From Alphaproteobacteria bacterium (GTDB taxonomy: Bacteria > Pseudomonadota > Alphaproteobacteria > RS24): a stretch of DNA of 36,614 nucleotides. Shown here piece by piece: positions 25,983 through 34,705 of this stretch (its first letter is position 1; each line of letters opens with the position of its first letter). Location of the stretch: assembly GCA_949498175.1 (NCBI GenBank), contig CATDDF010000088.1, positions 1 to 36,614 on the forward strand. The letters run 5' to 3'. The translations under genes and the position numbers were made by a program. Below the pieces are notes generated by a model. It was not told the DNA's origin. It was given only the letters and a program-made list of their open reading frames with translations, and did no database searches.

Positions 25983-26108
25983 TACCTGTTTTCCTTATCG
26001 CTAACGACTCACGGGGTCAGTTTAACAGCAAGGGGCACGAAAACCACTATCGCCCGGCCTTTCAGGGCAGACCTTGCACAATAAATTTTCGCCGCTAGAT
26101 TAGGCGCG

Positions 26109-26999
26109 ATGAAAGAAGAGGAAACATATGAAAAGCTGATGCGGCGCGGGCTTGCCGGTGCTGCCGTGCTCGGCTTGTTAATAGCCCTCATAGCGGCAAC
26201 GCCGACCGATCGCGCGCGCCTGTCTGAAGCGCGCGCTATAGCCAAAGTCAATGACCGTCATATTGACCGCACCGAATATGCCTCGGCCTATCAGGCGCTG
26301 TTATCGGATAAGAACAAAGCACCGACCGCCAATGACAAAAGGCTGGTACTCGACAGACTGATTGAAGAAGAATTGCTGGTGCAGCGCGGTATTGAAATCG
26401 GTTTGCTGGACGGCGATGCGCGCGTGCGCAAAACCGTGGCCATGGCCGTGATAGAATTCGTGCTGGCGCAAGGCGGTTCAGACGCGTTGAGCGAAAACAA
26501 CTTGCGCAGCTATTATGAAGAGAACAAACATTTATTTGCGCCGGCCAATCGGCTGCAAGTGGCGCAAATTTTTATTCCCTATGGCGAGACACCCGATGAT
26601 GCGGCCGTAATCGTTCAATTGGATAAAGTGCGCACGGCGCTGCGTCGCGGCGATGATTTCTCTGCCACCGCGCAAGCTTTGGGCACGGAAATTCTGCCGC
26701 CCTTGCCGCGCGTCATGCTGACACCGGCCAAAATGACCGATTATTTGGGGCCTGACCTCACCGCGGCCGCGGCACGTTTGCCGCAAGGCTCGATTTCAGA
26801 TGCTTTGGCCGGGCCCACCGGTTGGCATTTTTTCAAGATTATCCGCAATCAGCCGGGCACCCCACCCGCCTTTGAAGATATTCGTCGTCAAATCGTCGAT
26901 GCGCTGCGCCGTGAAAATAATGATGACGCTTTGCGCAACTATTTGAATTGGTTGCGCGGCCGCGCTGATATTGTGCTGGCCCCTGACGCGCCGCAATAG
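26109..26999 (+). CDS. Peptidylprolyl isomerase, PpiC/SurA-like, membrane-anchored
   Basis: The 296-residue protein has an N-terminal membrane anchor (about 14-30) and a periplasmic part. That part resembles the SurA N-terminal chaperone region (DRHIDRTEYASAYQALL through LVQRGIEIGLL) followed by a parvulin-type rotamase domain (RLQVAQIFIPYGETPDDA, then GWHFFKIIRNQPG). It probably helps fold an exported or membrane protein. The ATG at 26109 is the only sensible one besides an in-frame ATG at 26139. HupE/UreJ-2 follows 8 bases downstream with no ribosome binding site of its own, implying coupling and a client relationship. Confidence 0.88.
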   Translation: MKEEETYEKLMRRGLAGAAVLGLLIALIAATPTDRARLSEARAIAKVNDRHIDRTEYASAYQALLSDKNKAPTANDKRLVLDRLIEEELLVQRGIEIGLLDGDARVRKTVAMAVIEFVLAQGGSDALSENNLRSYYEENKHLFAPANRLQVAQIFIPYGETPDDAAVIVQLDKVRTALRRGDDFSATAQALGTEILPPLPRVMLTPAKMTDYLGPDLTAAAARLPQGSISDALAGPTGWHFFKIIRNQPGTPPAFEDIRRQIVDALRRENNDDALRNYLNWLRGRADIVLAPDAPQ

Positions 27000-27007
27000 G
27001 CTTTTTG

Positions 27008-28231
27008 ATGATGGTGCGGTGTTTTGCGTTTTGTTTATTGCTGGTCGGGCTCCTCTCGCCGAGTGCGGCGCACAATAAAAGCTTGAGTTTTTCAGATTGG
27101 TTTTGGGACGGCCGCGATTTGCATGTCAGCTTCACCGCACCGGCACGCGATGTCACCCTATTGCCGGAAGTTTTGACCAGCCAGGGTTTGGCGCAAGCCT
27201 TGACGCTTCATGTCGAAAAACATATGCGCTTGCAACAGGCCAATTCACGCTGCCGCCTGACGCGCGCCTTTGAAAGCGCACCGGCGCATAGCGACTATGT
27301 GCGCGTAACAGCGCGCTATGGCTGTTTTGACGAAAGTACACCGATTGAGATTCACAATCATGCGTTTTTCAATTTGGCGCGCAGCCATGTGCATTTTGCG
27401 CGCCTCTCTTTGCATGAAAACCCGGAATTAGAAGGTACGGAAATACTTTTCACCACCACCCAGCGCATGCATCGTATCGCCCCCAATGCCAATGGCATGA
27501 TTGCCAGCAGCATGACATTTGGCGAAAATTTTTCGAGTCATTTTTGGCTCGGTGTCGAACATATTGTCACCGGCTTTGACCATTTGGCCTTCGTTTTTTG
27601 CCTGCTGCTGATTGGCGGCACGCGCAAACAAACGCTTTTGTTGATTACCGGTTTTACGCTGGGCCATTCCATTACCTTGGCGCTTGCCGTGCTCGGCATT
27701 GTCAGCACCAATAGCCAAGCGGTTGAAGCCCTTATCGGCTTTTCCATTGCCGTGGTAGCGGCCGAGCGCATATTGGTGCGCAATCATTTAATGCCCGTAA
27801 CCGGCATGGTGGCGGCGGCCTGTTTTTTCGCACTGTCGCTTGTCTTTACCGTTATGGATGGCGGTTTCGGTCTGGGCCTGTGGGCCGGATTGACGCTTTT
27901 TTGTCTCGCCTATGGGCAAAGCGCCACCTCACAAAAAGAGGCGCTCAAATTGGCGCCGCTCATGACCCTCGCCTTCGGCCTGATACATGGCTTTGGTTTT
28001 GCCGGATTGCTCAGCGATATCGGCCTGCCGCCCGATAATGTCGCCAGCGCGCTGATCGGCTTTAATATCGGCATTGAAATCGGGCAATTGCTGGTCTTTG
28101 TGCCGCTGGTTGTGTTGGGACCTTATCTGCTCGAGGAATTGCCGACGCCGCCGATTAAATGGGCCGATATTGCGGCCCTTATCTTGACCGTTTTCGGTGT
28201 CTTTCTATTTGTCTCGCGCGCTTTGGCGTGA
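27008..28231 (+). CDS. HupE/UreJ-2 family membrane protein
   Basis: The 407-residue protein has a signal peptide, an ectodomain of about 150 residues, and then a C-terminal block of about six or seven membrane helices beginning near WLGVEHIVTGFDHLAFVFCLL, the His/Asp motif of the HupE/UreJ_2 family. A second histidine-rich helix motif, LIHGFGFAGL, follows. HupE/UreJ proteins are thought to transport nickel or cobalt, but this longer class with an ectodomain has no proven function. No hydrogenase or urease gene is in the window. It directly follows the PPIase gene. The codon at 27005 is TTG; I take the ATG at 27008. Confidence 0.88.
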   Translation: MMVRCFAFCLLLVGLLSPSAAHNKSLSFSDWFWDGRDLHVSFTAPARDVTLLPEVLTSQGLAQALTLHVEKHMRLQQANSRCRLTRAFESAPAHSDYVRVTARYGCFDESTPIEIHNHAFFNLARSHVHFARLSLHENPELEGTEILFTTTQRMHRIAPNANGMIASSMTFGENFSSHFWLGVEHIVTGFDHLAFVFCLLLIGGTRKQTLLLITGFTLGHSITLALAVLGIVSTNSQAVEALIGFSIAVVAAERILVRNHLMPVTGMVAAACFFALSLVFTVMDGGFGLGLWAGLTLFCLAYGQSATSQKEALKLAPLMTLAFGLIHGFGFAGLLSDIGLPPDNVASALIGFNIGIEIGQLLVFVPLVVLGPYLLEELPTPPIKWADIAALILTVFGVFLFVSRALA

Positions 28232-28299
28232 CAAATGATTTGGCCTTTCGGGCGATTTGAAAATTGGTTAATCTCCGCATCAATCAAGGGAGATTTTAC

Positions 28300-29232
28300 A
28301 TGAATAATCGCTTTCTCGCCCATTCGGGCGCCAAATACCCCATCATTCAAGCGCCCATGGGATGGATTGCCCGCTCGCAATTGGCCTCCGCCGTGTGCAA
28401 TGCCGGCGGCCTCGGCATTATCGAAACCTCATCCGGTGAAACCGATAATTGCAAAGCCGAAATTGAAAAAATGCCCGCGCTGACTGACGCGCCCTTTGGT
28501 GTCAATCTGCCCATCGCTTTTTTGAAAGATGACACAATGATGAATTATATTTGCGAAAGCGGCGTCAAATTCGTCACCACATCAGCCGGCTCCCCGGCCA
28601 AATATGTCGGCCCGCTGCAAGAGGCAGGAATTGTCGTCTATCACGCCGTGCCGACGGTGGAAGCGGCCATTCGCTGCGCTGACGCGGGCGTTGACGGGCT
28701 GGTCGCCGAAGGGGCAGAAGGCGGCGGCTTTAAAAACCCCGAAGAAGTCTCGACCCTCGTCTTACTGCAAGCGGTGCGCGCCGCCGTCGATTTGCCTTTG
28801 GTTGCCGCCGGTGGCATTTGCGACGGGCGCGGCATGGCAGCGGCTTTTGCATTGGGCGCGGAAGCTGTGCAAATGGGCACGCGCTTTGTCTCATCGGCCG
28901 AAAGTCCGGTGCATGACAATTATAAAAACGCCATTGTCGAGGCCCCGACCACCGGCACTTATGTGCTTAATAAAAAAGCCTCTCCCTGCATTCGCGCGCT
29001 TCGCACCGAGCGCACGCATAAAATCCATGAAGAGGGGCTGATGCCGCCTGAAACTTTCGCCAATATTCTTGACCTTTATTTCGGCGGCGATATGGAAGCC
29101 TCGGTCGGCCTCGCCGGACAAACGGTCGGGCTGATTGATGAGGTGAGGCCGGTTGCCGATATTATCGGCGATATGGTGACGGAATTTCAGACCATTGCCG
29201 AAAATATGGGTGGTCTGGCCAAAGGGTTTTAA
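28300..29232 (+). CDS. Nitronate monooxygenase-like flavoprotein
   Basis: This TIM-barrel FMN protein of the NMO/2-nitropropane dioxygenase/FabK family has 310 residues. Recognisable segments are [12 protein letters not shown] at the N-terminus (FMN site), [10 protein letters not shown] (135-144), [28 protein letters not shown], and a C-terminal VGLI segment. The histidine that acts as general base in class I NMO and FabK sits at the end of EGxExGGH; here it is Phe144, so the standard nitronate reaction may not be its job. The ATG at 28300 has AAGGGAG upstream. The stop overlaps the convergent rraA-like stop by 4 bases. Confidence 0.85.
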   Translation: MNNRFLAHSGAKYPIIQAPMGWIARSQLASAVCNAGGLGIIETSSGETDNCKAEIEKMPALTDAPFGVNLPIAFLKDDTMMNYICESGVKFVTTSAGSPAKYVGPLQEAGIVVYHAVPTVEAAIRCADAGVDGLVAEGAEGGGFKNPEEVSTLVLLQAVRAAVDLPLVAAGGICDGRGMAAAFALGAEAVQMGTRFVSSAESPVHDNYKNAIVEAPTTGTYVLNKKASPCIRALRTERTHKIHEEGLMPPETFANILDLYFGGDMEASVGLAGQTVGLIDEVRPVADIIGDMVTEFQTIAENMGGLAKGF

Positions 29233-29720
29233 CCGGCCAGCTTGCAGGGTGAAACAAGCACCCCGTCTTCATCGGCGTAGATCCAATCGCCGGGGTGCAC
29301 GGTGACACCGGAAAAATTGAGGCTCATGTCAAAACTGCCGAGGTCGCGTTTTAGGCTCTTTTTCGGGTGGCTGGCCAGCGCCTTAATGCCGACCGCTTCG
29401 GCGGCCAATTCGGCACGGTCGCGCACGCAGCCATGAATGATGATACCGGCCCAACCGTTTTGCGCCGCCAATTTGGCGAGATTGCCGCCAAATAAAGCGC
29501 AATTCATCGAACCGCCGCCATCGACCACCAACACTTGCCCGTTTCCCGCTTGCTCAACGGCAGCGCGCAGCTTGGTATTGTCTTCAAAGGTCAGCAATGT
29601 TTTGGCAGGCCCATGAAACCGCGTCTTGCCGCCGAAATCTTGATAGCCGGGCGCCAAATAGCGCACATCTTCATGCGCGTCGGATAAATCCGTGGTCATA
29701 AATTCTACGTCACTCATCAT
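29229..29720 (-). CDS. RraA-like protein / 4-hydroxy-4-methyl-2-oxoglutarate aldolase family
   Basis: The 163-residue product is of the RraA fold: [12 protein letters not shown] at the N-terminus, [23 protein letters not shown] in the middle, [17 protein letters not shown] with the active-site Arg and Asp, and [14 protein letters not shown] near the end. The family includes the RNase E inhibitor RraA and the HMG/CHA aldolases; which applies cannot be told here. The ATG at 29720 follows GGGA; ATGs at 29717 and 29699 are also possible. It lies 17 bases beyond the aceA terminator, in the same direction. Confidence 0.86.
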   Translation of the reverse strand: MMSDVEFMTTDLSDAHEDVRYLAPGYQDFGGKTRFHGPAKTLLTFEDNTKLRAAVEQAGNGQVLVVDGGGSMNCALFGGNLAKLAAQNGWAGIIIHGCVRDRAELAAEAVGIKALASHPKKSLKRDLGSFDMSLNFSGVTVHPGDWIYADEDGVLVSPCKLAG

Positions 29721-29730
29721 GCCATTCCCA

Positions 29731-29768
29731 AAACAAAGGGGCCTCGCGAATAAATCCGCAAGGCCCCT
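29731..29768 (-). terminator. Rho-independent terminator of aceA
   Basis: On the minus strand AGGGGCCT (29761-29768) and AGGCCCCT (29737-29744) form an 8-bp stem, extended after one mismatch by GCG/CGC, closing a short AT-rich loop. It is followed by TTTGTTTT (29737 leftwards). It begins 17 bases after the aceA stop codon and separates aceA from the rraA-like gene. Confidence 0.85.
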
Positions 29769-29785
29769 CAAAAAACAGAACCTGA

Positions 29786-31390
29786 TTAGAATTGGTTCAT
29801 TGTATTGTCTTCACCGGAGGCCAAGAGCGCCATATCGCCGGAGAAATATTCCTTATGGTCATCGCCAATATTTGAACCGGCCAAATCTTGGTGTTTGACC
29901 GAGGCCATGCCGCGGCGGATTTCACGACGCTGCACATCGCGCACATAGGCCAACATGCCGAGGTCGCCGAAATAACCTTCCGACAAAACATCTGTGCCCA
30001 ATGCCGTATCGTGATAGGTCGGCAGGGTGATGAGGTGGTGGAAAATACCCGCTTCGCGCGCGCCGTCGGCTTGGAAGCTTTGCACCAGCCTATCGGCTTC
30101 TGCCGCCAATTCGCTATCGTCAAATTGCGGGTCCATCAGGCCTTGCGGGTCAGATGCGGGGTCGGGATAGGCCGACACATCTTTACCGGCTGCAACCCAT
30201 TCGCCATGCACTTGATTGCGGAAGTTCAGCGTCCAGTTAAAGCTCGGTGAATTGTTATAGACCAGCTTGGCATTCGGAATGACCTCGCGAATGCGGCTGA
30301 CCATACCGCCGATTTGCCCGACATGCGGACGCTCGGTTTCAATCCACAAAAGGTCGGCACCGTTTTGTAGCGCGGTAATGCAATCGAGTACGCAGCGATC
30401 TTCGCCCGAGCCGTCTTTAAAGGCATAAAGGCCATTGGGCAGACGCACCGGCTTGTAAGTCTTGCCGCCTTGCGTGACTACTTGGTCACCTTGACCGATA
30501 TTCGACAAGTCAGTTACTTCTTCCAATTGCAGGAAAGCATTATATTGGTCAGCCAAGTCACCCGGTTTTTGCGATACGGGGATTTTCTGCGTCAGACCGG
30601 CACCTAGACTGTCCGTGCGCGCAACAATCACGCCATCATCAACACCCAATTCGAGAAAGGCGTAACGCACGGCGTTGATTTTCGACAGAAAGTCCTCATG
30701 CGGCACGGTGACTTTACCGTCTTGGTGACCGCACTGCTTGGCATCAGACACTTGGTTTTCAATCTGAATGCAGCAGGCACCGGCTTCAATCATTTGTTTG
30801 GCCAGCAAATAAGTGGCTTCTTCATTACCGAAACCGGCATCAATATCTGCGATAATCGGCACGATATGGGTCTCGTAATTGTCAATCGCGGCCAGCGCTG
30901 CATCGACATCGCCGCCATTTTTGCGCGCTTCGTCAAGGTCGACGAACAAATGCCGCATTTCGCGCGCATCAGCTTGGCGCAAGAAGGTGTAAATTTCTTC
31001 AATCAGACCGCTCACGGCAGTTTTTTCATGCATGGATTGGTCGGGCAGCGGGCCGAAATCAGATCGCAGCGCGGCCACCATCCAGCCTGACAGATAAACA
31101 TAAGATTTATCCGTGGTTTTGCGGTGACGCTTCACCGCCATCATCATTTGTTGCGCGGTAAAACCGTGCCAGCACCCCAAAGACTGCGTATATTTACTGC
31201 TGTCCGCGTCATAATCGGCCATGTCTTTGCGCATAATGCGGGCCGTATAGCGGGCAATATCGAGGCCGGTTTTGAAGCGGTTTTGAAGCTCCATACGAGC
31301 GGCATATTCCGGGTTAATGGCGGCCCATGCAGAACCGGCGGCTTTGATTTGTTCGGCTTTTTGAGCCACAAGATCGGTGTATTTCGTCAT
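29786..31390 (-). CDS. aceA: Isocitrate lyase, long form
   Basis: Isocitrate lyase splits isocitrate into succinate and glyoxylate, the first step of the glyoxylate shunt used on acetate and fatty acids. The 534-residue protein has the metal-site [17 protein letters not shown], the catalytic loop KQCGH (218-222) followed by [12 protein letters not shown], and SPSFNW near the C-terminus. The [17 protein letters not shown] form and length fit the larger ICL type known from Pseudomonas, not the ~430-residue E. coli type. An ATG at 31390 with GGAGGAA is preferred over an upstream one at 31429. It faces an ScfR/RamB-like regulator. No malate synthase gene is in the window. Confidence 0.97.
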   Translation of the reverse strand: MTKYTDLVAQKAEQIKAAGSAWAAINPEYAARMELQNRFKTGLDIARYTARIMRKDMADYDADSSKYTQSLGCWHGFTAQQMMMAVKRHRKTTDKSYVYLSGWMVAALRSDFGPLPDQSMHEKTAVSGLIEEIYTFLRQADAREMRHLFVDLDEARKNGGDVDAALAAIDNYETHIVPIIADIDAGFGNEEATYLLAKQMIEAGACCIQIENQVSDAKQCGHQDGKVTVPHEDFLSKINAVRYAFLELGVDDGVIVARTDSLGAGLTQKIPVSQKPGDLADQYNAFLQLEEVTDLSNIGQGDQVVTQGGKTYKPVRLPNGLYAFKDGSGEDRCVLDCITALQNGADLLWIETERPHVGQIGGMVSRIREVIPNAKLVYNNSPSFNWTLNFRNQVHGEWVAAGKDVSAYPDPASDPQGLMDPQFDDSELAAEADRLVQSFQADGAREAGIFHHLITLPTYHDTALGTDVLSEGYFGDLGMLAYVRDVQRREIRRGMASVKHQDLAGSNIGDDHKEYFSGDMALLASGEDNTMNQF

Positions 31391-31491
31391 CTCAAATTCC
31401 TCCAAAGGAGTTACGGATGAGCAGGACATACACAGATGACAGGCTGATGTCGAGCGAATCTTAAACTATTGAAAATATTAAAGTAAAAAAA

Positions 31492-31520
31492 TTTACACAA
31501 AAAGCAAGAATATCTGTTAT
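31492..31520 (+). promoter_or_regulatory. Possible sigma70 promoter of the ScfR-like regulator
   Basis: TTTACA (31492-31497) is followed by 17 bases and then TGTTAT (31515-31520), 5 of 6 and 4 of 6 to consensus. The transcription start would fall near 31527, inside the first TGTAAAC repeat. Confidence 0.4.
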
Positions 31521-31523
31521 ATA

Positions 31524-31539
31524 TGTAAACATTGTAAAC
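31524..31539 (+). promoter_or_regulatory. Direct repeat TGTAAAC, candidate regulator operator
   Basis: TGTAAAC occurs at 31524-31530 and 31533-31539, a spacing of 9 bases. TGTAAA is also present on the minus strand at 31492-31497. RamB/ScfR-type regulators bind TTTGCAAA-like sequences, which these resemble. The pair sits between the divergent genes in an AT-rich 211-base gap (31391-31601). Confidence 0.45.
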
Positions 31540-31554
31540 TTTATTAATCGGAAA

Positions 31555-31570
31555 CAAGCCTAAAGGCTTG
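31555..31570 (+). repeat. Inverted repeat upstream of the regulator
   Basis: CAAGCCT (31555-31561) and AGGCTTG (31564-31570) are perfect inverted arms separated by AA. It lies 31 bases before the regulator start, in the predicted leader, so it may be an autoregulatory site or an mRNA hairpin. Confidence 0.45.
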
Positions 31571-31601
31571 ATTCAATGAGAGCTTTTTCACGGGGTATTA
31601 T

Positions 31602-33044
31602 TTGGCTGAAGCGGGAAAATTGGTGGAACGCAAGCTGTTTGCCGGCGCCCGCGTGCGCCGTTTGCGCCGCGAACAACGTATGACGCAAGCGGTGATGGCC
31701 GAGTCGCTCGGCATTTCGACCAGCTATCTCAATCTGATTGAACGCGACCAACGTCCCATTTCAGCGCAAATATTGCTACAATTGGTCGAAGTGTTCGACA
31801 TTGATCCGCGTGGCCTGGCCGGTGACGAGGAAGCACGCGCGCAAACGCAATTGCATGAAGTGTTCTCCGACCCGATGTTTCGCGACACGCCGCTCTCGCG
31901 CGCCGAGCTGAAAGATTTGGCCGCCGCCAGCCCTGCCGCCGCCGATGCAGTGGCGCGGCTCTATCAATCCTTGCTGCAAAGCCGCGCTTCCAATGCGCTT
32001 TTGGCCGAGCAATTGGCCGGTGGTGACGCGGTTGACAGCTCAGGTAATGCGCTGGCGCTTGATGAGGTGCGCGATTTCATTGCGGCGCAGAATAATTATT
32101 TTGCCGCCCTCGATGAGGCGGCAGAAGCACTGCATGAGGAGGCCGTCGCCGGTCATGACGAACCCTATCTTGCTTTGCGGGCGCGGCTGGAAGAACGCCA
32201 TAAGGTAAAGGCCCGCATTGCCCCGATTGAGGTGATGGACAATACGCTGCGCCGCTATGACCGCCATCGCCAGACGATTTTCCTGTCGGAATTGCTCGAC
32301 CAGCCCGGGCGCTCTTTCCAACTGGCTTATCAACTCGCCTATTTTGAACAAATGCCGGCCATTGAGGACATTATCGTCAGCGCCGGAATGGAAAGCGAGG
32401 AGACGCGCACCGTGGCGCGCATTTCTCTGGCCAATTATTTCGCCGCCGCTGCGCTCATGCCCTATGACGCGTTTTTGAAAACAGCGGAGGCCAATCAATA
32501 TGACATTACGCTTTTGGGGCGGCGCTTCGGCACCAGTTTTGAGCAAGTGTGCCATCGCCTCACCACTTTGCAACGCCCGGGCGCCCGCGGCATTCCGTTT
32601 TTCCTTATCCGCGTCGATAATGCCGGCAATATTTCAAAGCGCTTTTCGGCCGGCGGGTTTCACTTTGCCCGCTTTGGCGGCACCTGTCCGCGCTGGCATG
32701 TGCATGATGCATTTCGCATCCCCGGTAAAATCTCTACCCAGACCGCGCAAATGGAAGACGGCACGCGCTATTTCTCCATTGCCCGCACGGTGAGCCGCGA
32801 CAATTCAGGCTTTGGCGTGCCAGACAATCAATTTGCCATCGCCATGGGCTGCGAGATTAAACATGCCGAAAAATTGGTTTATGCACGCGGCATGAATCTC
32901 GAAAATGATGAAGGCGACACACCGATTGGCGTCAATTGTCGCTTGTGCGAACGCCGCGATTGCAATCAGCGCGCCACGCCATCGGTCAATCGGGCGCTTC
33001 GGCTCGATGAACATGTGCGCGGCCTTTCCCCGTTTGACTTTTAG
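31602..33044 (+). CDS. XRE-family short-chain acyl-CoA regulator (ScfR/RamB-like)
   Basis: The 480-residue protein has an N-terminal HTH of the XRE type (about 14-68; RVRRLRREQRMTQAVMAESLGISTSYLNLIERDQRPIS region), a central region related to the IrrE/DUF955 domain but lacking its HExxH, and a C-terminal DUF2083-like domain with a cysteine cluster NCRLCERRDCNQRA that could bind metal or an iron-sulfur cluster. This architecture is that of RamB, PccR and similar regulators of glyoxylate and propionyl-CoA genes. It diverges from aceA, its expected target. The start is a TTG with GGGG 7 bases upstream; no in-frame ATG lies nearby. Confidence 0.88.
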   Translation: MAEAGKLVERKLFAGARVRRLRREQRMTQAVMAESLGISTSYLNLIERDQRPISAQILLQLVEVFDIDPRGLAGDEEARAQTQLHEVFSDPMFRDTPLSRAELKDLAAASPAAADAVARLYQSLLQSRASNALLAEQLAGGDAVDSSGNALALDEVRDFIAAQNNYFAALDEAAEALHEEAVAGHDEPYLALRARLEERHKVKARIAPIEVMDNTLRRYDRHRQTIFLSELLDQPGRSFQLAYQLAYFEQMPAIEDIIVSAGMESEETRTVARISLANYFAAAALMPYDAFLKTAEANQYDITLLGRRFGTSFEQVCHRLTTLQRPGARGIPFFLIRVDNAGNISKRFSAGGFHFARFGGTCPRWHVHDAFRIPGKISTQTAQMEDGTRYFSIARTVSRDNSGFGVPDNQFAIAMGCEIKHAEKLVYARGMNLENDEGDTPIGVNCRLCERRDCNQRATPSVNRALRLDEHVRGLSPFDF

Positions 33045-33067
33045 GCGAGATGCGATAGGAAAACCCC

Positions 33068-34585
33068 ATGACTGAGAACAGCGAGCAACCGTCTAAGCAT
33101 AAAGCCAAGAAGCAGAAAAAGTTCAAGCCGAAGGCGCGCACGCCCCGCGGCTTTCGCGATATGACGGGGGCTGAGTTGCGGCTGCAAAACCAAATGCTGC
33201 AAACCATATCCGAGGTCTATGAGGCTTACGGCTTCGCGGCTTTGGACACTTCCGCCTTTGAATATGCCGATGCGCTGGGCAAGTTTTTACCCGATGATGA
33301 CCGCCCCAATGAGGGTGTGTTTGCGCTCGAAGATGATGACGGGCAATGGATGAGCCTGCGCTATGATTTGACCGCGCCTTTGGCGCGCCATGTCGCAGAA
33401 CATTATGACCGCCTGCCCAAGCCGTTGCGGCGCTATCAATTCGGGCCGGTTTGGCGCAATGAAAAACCCGGGCCGGGGCGTTACCGCCAATTCATGCAAA
33501 TCGATGCCGATACGGTGGGCGCGGCCAATCAGGCGGCCGATGCCGAGATTTGCATGATGGCAGCCGATTGCATGGAAGCTTTGGGCATTGAGCGCGGCGA
33601 TTATCTGGTGCGCATCAATAATCGCAAAATCATGGACGGGCTTTTGGAAGCCATCGGCCTTGACCCGCTAGCAGAAGATTTTGAGACGCGCCGCCTGACC
33701 ATTTTGCGCGCCATGGATAAATATGACCGGCTCGGGCTCGACGGCGTGACAGCGCTATTGGGCGAAGGCCGCAAAGATGAAAGCGGCGATTTCACCAAAG
33801 GCGCAGGTCTCGATGCGGCACAAATCGACAAAGTGGCGCAAATGGTGGCCATCAGCGTCGATGATCGCACAAGCGCGCTGGAGGGCATGGCCGCATTGGT
33901 TAAAGACACTGAAAGCGGCAAACAGGGGCTCGATGAATTGGCCGAGATGGCGGCATTGTTCACCAAGCTTGGCTATCAAGCTGACCGCCTCGCCATTGAC
34001 CCCAGCGTGGTGCGCGGCCTCGGCTATTATACCGGCCCGGTTTATGAGATTGAGCTGACCTTTGAAGCCGAAGATGAAGACGGCGAATTGGCGCGTTTCG
34101 GCTCGGTTGGCGGCGGCGGACGCTATGATGATTTGGTCAAGCGCTTTAAGGGGATTGAAATTCCCGCCACCGGCATTTCCATCGGCGTGTCGCGGCTGGC
34201 CGCGGCGCTAACCTTGCTCGGCAAGGGCGATGCCGCCGAACCGGCTCCGCTTGTCGTCGTTACGGTGATGGATAAAGAAACCCGCCCCGATTTGATGGCT
34301 ACGGTCGCCGATTTGCGCGCCGCAGGCCTGCGCGCTGAGCTTTATATGGGCGACAGCGCCATGAAAGCGCAATTACGCTATGCCGACGCGCGCGGGGCGC
34401 GTTTGGTCGTAATTGAAGGCGAAGATGAACGCGCCGAAGGCGTGGTGACGCTGAAGGATTTACGGCTGGGGGCAGAAAAATCGGCAGAAATTGAGGATAA
34501 TGTCGAATGGCGCGCCTCAGAACATGCGCAAAAACAGGTGAAAAAGGCCGATTTGGTTGCTGAGATTCAGAAAATAATTTCATAA
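33068..34585 (+). CDS. hisS: Histidyl-tRNA synthetase
   Basis: HisRS charges tRNA-His. The 505-residue class II synthetase has motif 1 near TPRGFRDMTG, motif 2 with VWRNEKPGPGRYRQFMQIDADTVG, the histidine motif VRGLGYYTGPVYEI, motif 3 GIEIPATGISIGVSRL and a C-terminal anticodon-binding domain. The motif 2 loop resembles alphaproteobacterial and eukaryotic-like HisRS more than the E. coli form, in keeping with the alphaproteobacterial group that recognises a tRNA-His lacking the usual G-1. A lysine-rich tail (residues 10-23) precedes the catalytic core. AGGA lies 8 bases before the ATG. The stop lies inside the inverted repeat of the hisZ control region. Confidence 0.96.
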   Translation: MTENSEQPSKHKAKKQKKFKPKARTPRGFRDMTGAELRLQNQMLQTISEVYEAYGFAALDTSAFEYADALGKFLPDDDRPNEGVFALEDDDGQWMSLRYDLTAPLARHVAEHYDRLPKPLRRYQFGPVWRNEKPGPGRYRQFMQIDADTVGAANQAADAEICMMAADCMEALGIERGDYLVRINNRKIMDGLLEAIGLDPLAEDFETRRLTILRAMDKYDRLGLDGVTALLGEGRKDESGDFTKGAGLDAAQIDKVAQMVAISVDDRTSALEGMAALVKDTESGKQGLDELAEMAALFTKLGYQADRLAIDPSVVRGLGYYTGPVYEIELTFEAEDEDGELARFGSVGGGGRYDDLVKRFKGIEIPATGISIGVSRLAAALTLLGKGDAAEPAPLVVVTVMDKETRPDLMATVADLRAAGLRAELYMGDSAMKAQLRYADARGARLVVIEGEDERAEGVVTLKDLRLGAEKSAEIEDNVEWRASEHAQKQVKKADLVAEIQKIIS

Positions 34586-34598
34586 TTTATGAAATTAT
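34574..34598 (+). promoter_or_regulatory. Inverted repeat at the hisS end, upstream of hisZ
   Basis: ATAATTTCAT (34574-34583) and ATGAAATTAT (34589-34598) are perfect 10-base arms around AATTT. The core AATTTCAT recurs at 34629-34636, and two TTCAT copies (34662-34666, 34668-34672) touch the hisZ -35 box. The group is AT-rich and could be an operator for the HTH domain of HisZ, or a chance effect of base composition. Confidence 0.35.
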
Positions 34599-34671
34599 GA
34601 CCCTTATATAAAATTTACATTTTATTTGAATTTCATTTAAATTAAATTTTACCCTCGTCAGTTCATTTTCA

Positions 34672-34705
34672 TTGACTTTGAATTGCGTTCCGCCTAAATA
34701 GGCTT
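34672..34705 (+). promoter_or_regulatory. Promoter giving a leaderless hisZ mRNA
   Basis: TTGACT (34672-34677) is followed by exactly 17 bases and TAAATA (34695-34700), 5 of 6 matches in each box. The hisZ ATG begins 6 bases after the -10 box, which is where transcription normally starts, so the mRNA should have no 5' leader. No ribosome binding site is present, in agreement. Confidence 0.65.
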
